This document shows, in pieces, positions 15,598-20,605 of a DNA stretch of 20,605 bases. The position numbers were made by a program, and so were the translations under genes. Position 1 is the first letter of the stretch. Every line of letters starts with the position of its first letter. The stretch covers positions 1 through 20,605 of the forward strand of contig JAOAEP010000061.1 in the NCBI GenBank assembly GCA_026416755.1, written 5' to 3'. This DNA is from a bacterium (GTDB lineage: Bacteria; Ratteibacteria; UBA8468; B48-G9; JAFGKM01). The notes beneath the pieces are model-generated. The model had not been told where the DNA came from. It worked only from the letters and a program-made list of their open reading frames with translations, and did no database searches.

Positions 15598-16758
15598 ATG
15601 TATAAAATAAAAACAAGAAATGAAGATAAAATTAGGTATCTTGGTGAATTAGGAGTTTTTGATGTAAGTGATTATATTTATCAAAAAGAAAGTTATAATT
15701 CTTTTATATATCCCTCTGTATGTAAAGGTAAAATAGTTAAACTTTTCAAAGTCCTTTTTTCAAATAATTGTATTTTTAACTGTTTATATTGTGCAAACAG
15801 AAGGGATAGAGATTGTCCAAAATATAGATTTGAAGTTAAAGAACTTGCAGAAACCTTTTATTATATGTGGAAAAAAAATATAGTTGAGGGTTTTTTCCTT
15901 TCTTCTGGAATTGATAATGATGTAAATGAAACTGAAGAAAGAATGATTGAAGTTGTAAAAATTTTGAGAAAGAAATTTGGATATCCTGGATATATACACC
16001 TTAAAATTTTACCAGGAGTTGATGAGCATTTGATTAAAAAAGCAATTTTATATGCTGATAGATTATCTGTAAATATGGAAACAATCTCATCATTTCATTT
16101 AAAAAGAATATCTAATGAAAAAAACTTTAATAATACACTTTTAAGGACACTTAAAAAACTTTCATATTTAAGTTTTGAATTTCCAATTAAATATGGAATA
16201 ACTACTCAAATTATTGTAGGTGCTGCTGATGAAAAAGATAAGGAAATTTTGAATTTTTCATATTCATTATATAAAAATTTTAGATTGAAAAGAGTATATT
16301 ATAGTGGATTTATTCCTGTAATAAATACACCTTTTGAAAATAAAAAACCATGTTCAGAAAAAAGACAATTTCGTTTATATCAAGCAGACATTCTAATAAG
16401 AAAATATAAATTTTTACCTTCTGAAATCCTTTTTGATAAAAATGGAATTTTATTTCTCAATAAGGATCCCAAAGTTTTATGGGCTGAAAAAAATGAAAGT
16501 TTTTATCCAATTGAAATAAATAAAGGAGATTTTTATCAACTTATAAGAATTCCTGGGATTGGGTTAAAAACTGCCAAAAAAATATTAGAAATTAGAAAAA
16601 ATACTAAAATTACATCAGAAAATATATTAAAAAAAATTGGTATACCATTGAAAAAAGTAGCACCATATATTCTAATTAACGGGAAAAAGATAAAAAAATT
16701 AGAAAATGATATAGGGGTAGAAGAAAGTAATTCAACAATTTTTGATGATGTTGTTTAA
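15598..16758 (+). CDS. Radical SAM protein with C-terminal helix-hairpin-helix (putative DNA modification/repair)
   Basis: This is a 386-residue radical SAM protein. NNCIFNCLYCANR gives the CX3CX2C cluster motif (Cys58, Cys62, Cys65). The C-terminus has a helix-hairpin-helix, LIRIPGIGLKTAKKILEIRK (about 312-331), typical of non-specific DNA binding. This combination and length match the putative DNA modification/repair radical SAM family (TIGR03916), often found near uracil-DNA-glycosylase-like or DUF4130 partners. Here no such partner is visible; the next gene is a PD-(D/E)XK nuclease. An in-frame TTG at 15496 would add 34 hydrophobic residues; I prefer the ATG at 15598 because MYKIKTRNEDKIRYLG fits the family start and a promoter ends just before it. 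No Shine-Dalgarno is present. The substrate and reaction are unknown for the family. Confidence 0.87.
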   Translation: MYKIKTRNEDKIRYLGELGVFDVSDYIYQKESYNSFIYPSVCKGKIVKLFKVLFSNNCIFNCLYCANRRDRDCPKYRFEVKELAETFYYMWKKNIVEGFFLSSGIDNDVNETEERMIEVVKILRKKFGYPGYIHLKILPGVDEHLIKKAILYADRLSVNMETISSFHLKRISNEKNFNNTLLRTLKKLSYLSFEFPIKYGITTQIIVGAADEKDKEILNFSYSLYKNFRLKRVYYSGFIPVINTPFENKKPCSEKRQFRLYQADILIRKYKFLPSEILFDKNGILFLNKDPKVLWAEKNESFYPIEINKGDFYQLIRIPGIGLKTAKKILEIRKNTKITSENILKKIGIPLKKVAPYILINGKKIKKLENDIGVEESNSTIFDDVV

Positions 16759-16768
16759 AAAAGTAAAT

Positions 16769-16796
16769 TTGACAAAGATCTTTAAATGATTATAAA
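16769..16796 (+). promoter_or_regulatory. Promoter placing the start codon at the transcript 5' end (nuclease gene)
   Basis: TTGACA (16769-16774, perfect), 16 bases, then TATAAA (16791-16796, five of six). The -10 ends eight bases before the ATG at 16805, predicting a leader of zero to two bases. It also shows that the nuclease gene can be transcribed separately from the radical SAM gene 46 bp upstream. Confidence 0.62.
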
Positions 16797-16804
16797 ATTA
16801 AAAC

Positions 16805-17668
16805 ATGCAAAACAAAGATAAAACGGGTTTATCTGCTCATAGTTTAAATATTTTTAGAGAATGTGAAAGATGTTTTTATCTTCAGATAAAATATAAAATT
16901 TCAAGACCAAGAGGACCAATCCCTTCAATTGCAACTGGAATTGATTCTCTTATAAAGGACTATTTTGAATATTTTAGAAGAAAAGATAAACTTCCTCCTT
17001 TTCTTGAAGGTAAAATTAAAGGAAAACTCATTACAAATCTTAAAAAAACTTATTATTATGATATAGAAAATTATAACAACTATTATTTATGGGGACACCT
17101 TGATGAAGTAATAGAACTTCCAGATGGTCTTTTTATACCTTTAGACCATAAAACAAGAGCAAGTTTACCATCCGATGAACCACATGAAGCATATAAATTT
17201 CAACTTGGGATCTACTCCTTACTTTTAAAAAAAGAAAATAAAGGACAAGAAGTTAATTATGGTTATCTCATTTATTATTATCCTGAAAAGAAACTAATAG
17301 ATTATGAAGCAGAGGAAATTAAAAATATAATAAATTTTAACTTTGAAGTAAAAAAAGTTAAACTTGATGAGGGGAAATTTAATTTAGATGAAATTAAAGA
17401 GACAATTATAAAGGCAATTGAATGTATTGAAACGAATAAAATTCCATCGAGTGGACAAAACTGTGAGTTCTGTCAGTGGATAGAAAATACAAAAATTTAT
17501 TATATTGAAAGTTCTGAAGAGAGAAAACAAGAGATAGATTTATTAAAAGATTCTAATGAAAAAAAACAAAATTCAGAAGAAGAAACTACTTTAGTTTTAC
17601 CTGAAGAAGGAAAAAAGAAGAAAGAAAAAAAGGAAGAAAAATATCCAGACCTTTTTAATTTTTCTTAA
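16805..17668 (+). CDS. PD-(D/E)XK superfamily nuclease (RecB/Cas4-like) with two CXXC pairs
   Basis: This is a 287-residue protein. The nuclease core is visible: LSAHSLNIFRECERCFYL near the N-terminus, WGHLDEV with Asp100, IPLDHKT with Asp114 and Lys116 (the D-X-K core), and KFQLGIYSLLL with Gln133 and Tyr137, the QxxxY motif of RecB/Cas4-type nucleases. Cys20/Cys23 and Cys220/Cys223 form two CXXC pairs that could jointly hold an iron-sulfur cluster or zinc. From about residue 232 the chain is a Lys/Glu-rich, probably disordered tail ending in YPDLFNFS. No CRISPR array or other cas gene is nearby, so it is not called Cas4. It follows the radical SAM gene on the same strand with its own promoter and no Shine-Dalgarno. 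A role in DNA processing or repair is inferred. Confidence 0.82.
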   Translation: MQNKDKTGLSAHSLNIFRECERCFYLQIKYKISRPRGPIPSIATGIDSLIKDYFEYFRRKDKLPPFLEGKIKGKLITNLKKTYYYDIENYNNYYLWGHLDEVIELPDGLFIPLDHKTRASLPSDEPHEAYKFQLGIYSLLLKKENKGQEVNYGYLIYYYPEKKLIDYEAEEIKNIINFNFEVKKVKLDEGKFNLDEIKETIIKAIECIETNKIPSSGQNCEFCQWIENTKIYYIESSEERKQEIDLLKDSNEKKQNSEEETTLVLPEEGKKKKEKKEEKYPDLFNFS

Positions 17669-17739
17669 TAGATCTATAAAACGAATATATAAAAAGAATG
17701 ATTATAAAACTCCAAGAAATTCCAAGCATAAACCAACCA

Positions 17740-19284
17740 CTAACTCTCAATTTTCTCTCCCTTTTTATCCCATGAAATTTTCACAAGTATACATAACACA
17801 ATAAAAAGCAAAATGAGTATAATTCTTGTCATTAATACATAGGGAAGATTTTCTTTAGGTATATTTCTTAGTAATAATATAGGAATAGCATCTTGAATTA
17901 TCCAGAAAATAAGTATGCAAATTAAAAATAAAGGTGTTATATACTTAATTATAAACTTATAAAAACTGGGTAATTTTATATCTGAACCAGAGTGCATTTC
18001 TTCCCATGCTTTTTCCATCCCAAATACCCAACCAAAAAGAATTGTCTCAACAGTAGCAAAAACAACAAGTGAAAAAGTCCCTCCCCAGAAATCAAGTTCA
18101 TCAACTACCCCTTTTGAAAGAAAAAGAATAGAAAGATGAGATAATAAAAAACAAATAATGCCAAAAATAAAAACACTTTTTCTTTTAGAAAGATTAAATT
18201 CATCTTCCAAAAAAGCAATGGCAGGTTGTGCAAGAGAAATTGAAGACGTAAGTCCTGCAAGAAAAAGTAGAAGAAACCATAAAATTTCAAAAATTTTACC
18301 AAACGGTATAGATTTCAAAATTAAAGGCATTGTTACAAAACCAAGATTAAATGTGCCCTGATTAGCAATTTCTTTAATTCCAATTGGACCAAAGAAAACA
18401 AAAGCAGCAGGTATAACAATACTCCCACCTAAGATTACTTCAGCAAATTCATTTGCACTCGCACTTGTAAGTCCTGAAAGTAAGACATCATCATCTTTAC
18501 TTAAATAACTTGCATAAGTAAGAATAACTCCAATTCCTACACTTAAAGTAAAAAATATCTGACCTGCTGCTGAAAGCCAAACCTTTGCATCTTTCAATAA
18601 TGAAAAATCTGGATTCCATAAAAATCCAAGACCATTTAAAGGAGACCAATCAGGATTAGATAAATTTCTTAAACTCATAACTCTAAAAACCAATATAATT
18701 GCAAAAACAAAAAGTGTTGGCATGGCAATTTTACATACCTTCTCAATTCCTTTTTTAATACCAAAAAATACAATTAAAAGATTAATTGCAAATGTTATTA
18801 AAAAGAAAAAATATGCTGGTAAAATAGAAGAGAAATATTGATTTTTAACTACTCCTTGGTATGCCTGTAAAAATGATATCATTTCTTCTTTAGTAGAAAT
18901 AAGAGAAAAATCACTTCTTAAAGGGAACACCATATAAGCAAGAAGCCATGACTCAATATAGATATAATAGATAAAAATAGCAATAGGTCCAAAAATCCCT
19001 ATAACTCCAAAATATTTAATAAATCTATTTTTCTTCCATAAAGAATGAAATATCCCAGGTGCTGTTCCATGTCCAAACCCACCTCCAAATCTTCCTATTG
19101 TCCATTCTATCCACATTAAAGGTATCCCAAGAAGAAAAAGAGAAATAAAATAAGGAATCATAAAAACACCACCCCCATTTTTAACTGCCTGAGCAGGAAA
19201 CCTCAAAAAATTACCAAGTCCAATAGCACTCCCTGCTACTGCAAAAATAACTCCTAATTTACTTCCCCATTTTTCTCTATTCAT
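17740..19284 (-). CDS. LeuT-type sodium:neurotransmitter symporter family (NSS) amino-acid transporter
   Basis: This is a 514-residue polytopic membrane protein with about 12 hydrophobic segments, very like Aquifex LeuT along its length. The sodium sites are conserved: Ala20, Asn25, Thr246 and Asn278 (LeuT Ala22, Asn27, Thr254, Asn286), and Gly18, Thr346 and Ser347 (LeuT Gly20, Thr354, Ser355). Glu282 matches LeuT Glu290, which makes transport chloride-independent. In the substrate pocket Tyr107 (LeuT Tyr108) and Ser248 (Ser256) are kept, while LeuT Phe259 is Ile251 and Ile359 is Leu351; LeuT Asn21 is Ser19. It should import a small hydrophobic or related amino acid with Na+. It starts two bases after the upstream isomerase stop, so the two genes are co-transcribed. 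The gene converges on the nuclease gene with a 71-bp gap. Confidence 0.95.
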   Translation of the reverse strand: MNREKWGSKLGVIFAVAGSAIGLGNFLRFPAQAVKNGGGVFMIPYFISLFLLGIPLMWIEWTIGRFGGGFGHGTAPGIFHSLWKKNRFIKYFGVIGIFGPIAIFIYYIYIESWLLAYMVFPLRSDFSLISTKEEMISFLQAYQGVVKNQYFSSILPAYFFFLITFAINLLIVFFGIKKGIEKVCKIAMPTLFVFAIILVFRVMSLRNLSNPDWSPLNGLGFLWNPDFSLLKDAKVWLSAAGQIFFTLSVGIGVILTYASYLSKDDDVLLSGLTSASANEFAEVILGGSIVIPAAFVFFGPIGIKEIANQGTFNLGFVTMPLILKSIPFGKIFEILWFLLLFLAGLTSSISLAQPAIAFLEDEFNLSKRKSVFIFGIICFLLSHLSILFLSKGVVDELDFWGGTFSLVVFATVETILFGWVFGMEKAWEEMHSGSDIKLPSFYKFIIKYITPLFLICILIFWIIQDAIPILLLRNIPKENLPYVLMTRIILILLFIVLCILVKISWDKKGEKIES

Positions 19285-19286
19285 TT

Positions 19287-20051
19287 TTATAATTTAAGGG
19301 CTTTTAAATATTCCACACACCTTTTATATCCTATTTCCTTATCCTTCCCTTCGTATTCAATACACCATACCCCATTATAATTATTCTCCTTTAAAATCTT
19401 TATTGCATCAATTATTGGAATTTCTCCTTCGCCAAAAACTTTTCCAATATAATTTTCTCTACTTCCAATCCCATCTTTTAAGTGTGTATGAATTGTATAT
19501 GGAGCTATTGCTTTATATATCTCTAAAAGTTTTTCAACTGGATATCCATACCATCTATAATTCATTGTATCAAGATTTGCACCAAGAAATTTTGATTTTA
19601 CTTTTTCAAAAATTTCAATTTGAAATTGATAATCATTTGTTATAATTCCATGATTATCAAGAGCAAGATAAACATTTTCTTTTTCTGCAACTTCAACACT
19701 CCTTTTAATCCCTTCTAAAACTAAATCCTTATATTTTGAACTTTCAACACCTTCTTTGGGCCATCCACCATCTATTCTTAGTTGATAACATCCAATCTCT
19801 TTAATTTTTTTGCATAATTTTTCTATCAAATTAACCTGATTTAAAAGTTCTTCCTTTGTTTTCTGAACGAAATCATTTCCCGCTGTTACTTGTGACACCT
19901 TTATATTATATTTTTTTAAAAGTAATTCTGCTTCTTTAAGGTATTTATTATAGATCTCAATATATTCAACAGAGTTTTCTTCACACCAATTTAAAATATC
20001 TTCTAAATTTACAAAAGAAAAATTATAGAAAATTATTCCAATTTTTTCCAT
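19287..20051 (-). CDS. Sugar phosphate isomerase/epimerase (xylose-isomerase-like TIM barrel)
   Basis: This is a 254-residue TIM-barrel protein of the AP-endonuclease-2/xylose-isomerase-like family, presumed cytoplasmic. Metal ligand positions are visible as Asp in YLALDNHG (most relatives have Glu in LALENHG), Asp in NLDTMNY, His in HTHLKD and Glu in CIEYEG. It has a clear Shine-Dalgarno (GGAGG, complement of 20056-20060) before the ATG at 20051 and is the first gene of a two-gene unit with the NSS transporter. It is only distantly similar to the isomerase at 2384-3196. Its substrate is unknown; the pairing with an amino-acid symporter is not readily explained. Confidence 0.88.
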   Translation of the reverse strand: MEKIGIIFYNFSFVNLEDILNWCEENSVEYIEIYNKYLKEAELLLKKYNIKVSQVTAGNDFVQKTKEELLNQVNLIEKLCKKIKEIGCYQLRIDGGWPKEGVESSKYKDLVLEGIKRSVEVAEKENVYLALDNHGIITNDYQFQIEIFEKVKSKFLGANLDTMNYRWYGYPVEKLLEIYKAIAPYTIHTHLKDGIGSRENYIGKVFGEGEIPIIDAIKILKENNYNGVWCIEYEGKDKEIGYKRCVEYLKALKL

Positions 20052-20089
20052 CTTCCCTCCTCTATTTTAAACTTATTTTAATACATTTT

Positions 20090-20119
20090 TTGGAAAATTT
20101 AAAATTTTTAGATTATAAT
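20090..20119 (+). promoter_or_regulatory. Promoter placing the start codon at the transcript 5' end (rsmI)
   Basis: TTGGAA (20090-20095, four of six), 18 bases, then TATAAT (20114-20119, perfect). The -10 ends six bases before the ATG at 20126, so transcription should begin at the start codon itself. No Shine-Dalgarno is present. Confidence 0.55.
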
Positions 20120-20125
20120 ATTTTA

Positions 20126-20605
20126 ATGCTATACATAGTTGCAACTCCTATTGGGAACATAAAAGATATAACATTAAGAGCGATTGAAATTTTAAAAGAA
20201 GTTGACTTAATACTATGTGAGGATACAAGAGAGACGATAAAACTTTTGAATTATTATGGAATAAAGAAAAAACTTTTAAGTTATTATAAAGATATTGAAA
20301 AAAAAAGAGTAGATAGGGTAATTGAATTACTAAAAGAAGGGAAGGAAATTGCACTTGTATGTGATAGAGGAACTCCTGGGATTTCAGACCCTGCATATGT
20401 ACTTGTTAATGAGGCATATAAGAATAACATAAAAGTAATTCCAGTCCCAGGACCCTCTGCTTTGACAGCAAGTTTAAGTATTTCTGGTTTTCCTTTAAAA
20501 AATGTATATTTTATAGGATTTATTCCAAAGAAAGAAAATGAAAAAAAGAAAATTTTTGAAAAATTTAAAGAAGGAAATGAAACAATTATATTTTTTGAAT
20601 CAGTT
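20126..20605 (+). CDS. rsmI: 16S rRNA 2'-O-ribose cytidine-1402 methyltransferase RsmI, N-terminal part
   Basis: This is the first 160 codons of RsmI, which uses S-adenosylmethionine to methylate the 2'-O of C1402 in the decoding centre of 16S rRNA. It runs off the window end with no stop. It begins MLYIVATPIGNIKDITLRAI, the family's standard N-terminus. CEDTRET, LVCDRGTPGISDPAY and VPGPSALTASLSISGFP follow in the usual order. Two positions differ from the common form: Ala of DAGTP is Arg (DRGTP), and Gly of ISDPG is Ala. The start at 20126 is supported by that N-terminus and by the promoter ending six bases before it. It is divergent from the isomerase/NSS unit, with 74 bp between the two starts. 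Confidence 0.95.
   Translation, partial: MLYIVATPIGNIKDITLRAIEILKEVDLILCEDTRETIKLLNYYGIKKKLLSYYKDIEKKRVDRVIELLKEGKEIALVCDRGTPGISDPAYVLVNEAYKNNIKVIPVPGPSALTASLSISGFPLKNVYFIGFIPKKENEKKKIFEKFKEGNETIIFFESV

Noticed and set aside
16805..17668. Cas4 and a CRISPR locus
   Set aside because: No repeat-spacer array or other cas gene is present, and the cysteine layout differs from Cas4.
20112..20117. A minus-strand TATAAT overlapping the rsmI -10, as promoter of the isomerase/NSS unit
   Set aside because: The hexamer is perfect because the site is nearly palindromic, but no -35-like sequence lies at 16-18 bases; in such AT-rich DNA the hexamer alone is not enough.

Overview
The window is strongly AT-rich bacterial chromosome. 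All reading frames use standard bacterial stops: TGA ends a gene in an ATGA overlap at 7074-7077, and tryptophan is TGG. The gene mix suggests a PVC-related or candidate-phylum saccharolytic bacterium, of a Lentisphaerae, Omnitrophota or Ratteibacteria type. The indicators are secreted glycosidase-like proteins, a LacI regulator, prepilin-like proteins with an FTLIELLIVIAIIAIL leader and H-X9-DG-like tails, and Lys/Glu/Ile-rich proteins. This placement is an inference. The very close match of the NSS transporter to Aquifex LeuT hints at a thermophile, but that is weak evidence.

Layout. (1) At 1-680 (+) lies the C-terminal part of an iron-containing alcohol dehydrogenase, cut by the window edge and convergent with the next block. 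(2) At 728-12783 (-) there is a tightly packed eight-gene carbohydrate locus. In transcription order it holds two large paralogous GH42-like exported proteins (9802-12783 and 7074-9788), a GH20 hexosaminidase (5206-7077), an alpha/beta-hydrolase esterase (4179-5186), a NagB-like aldose-ketose isomerase/deaminase (3210-4160), a xylose-isomerase-like TIM barrel (2384-3196) and an exported GH20-like barrel interrupted by a carbohydrate-binding module (728-2383). Spacings run from a 4-bp overlap to 19 bp. Most genes have a good Shine-Dalgarno sequence. A promoter (TTGACA-16-TAAATT) and a LacI-type operator centred on CG at 12818/12819 precede the block. (3) At 12878-13900 (-) is the LacI-family repressor, with a perfect-consensus promoter (TTGACA-18-TATAAT). 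(4) At 13995-15420 (-) are two tandem decayed prepilin/H-X9-DG genes, whose N-terminal helices are intact and whose C-terminal parts are broken by frameshifts and stops. (5) At 15598-17668 (+) are a radical SAM protein with a C-terminal helix-hairpin-helix and a PD-(D/E)XK nuclease with two CXXC pairs. (6) At 17740-20051 (-) a second TIM-barrel sugar isomerase/epimerase and a LeuT-type Na+:amino-acid symporter form a two-gene unit. (7) At 20126-20605 (+) is the start of rsmI, which runs off the window.

How they may work together. The eight-gene locus looks like a repressor-controlled route for a hexosamine-containing glycan. Exported glycosidases would cut outside the cytoplasm, and the GH20, esterase, NagB-like and isomerase enzymes would process the products inside. 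No sugar transporter is visible. The three plus-strand housekeeping/DNA genes share an unexpected trait: each has a -10 hexamer only 6-8 nt before its ATG and no Shine-Dalgarno, so they are probably translated from leaderless mRNAs. The catabolic genes on the other strand use Shine-Dalgarno sites.
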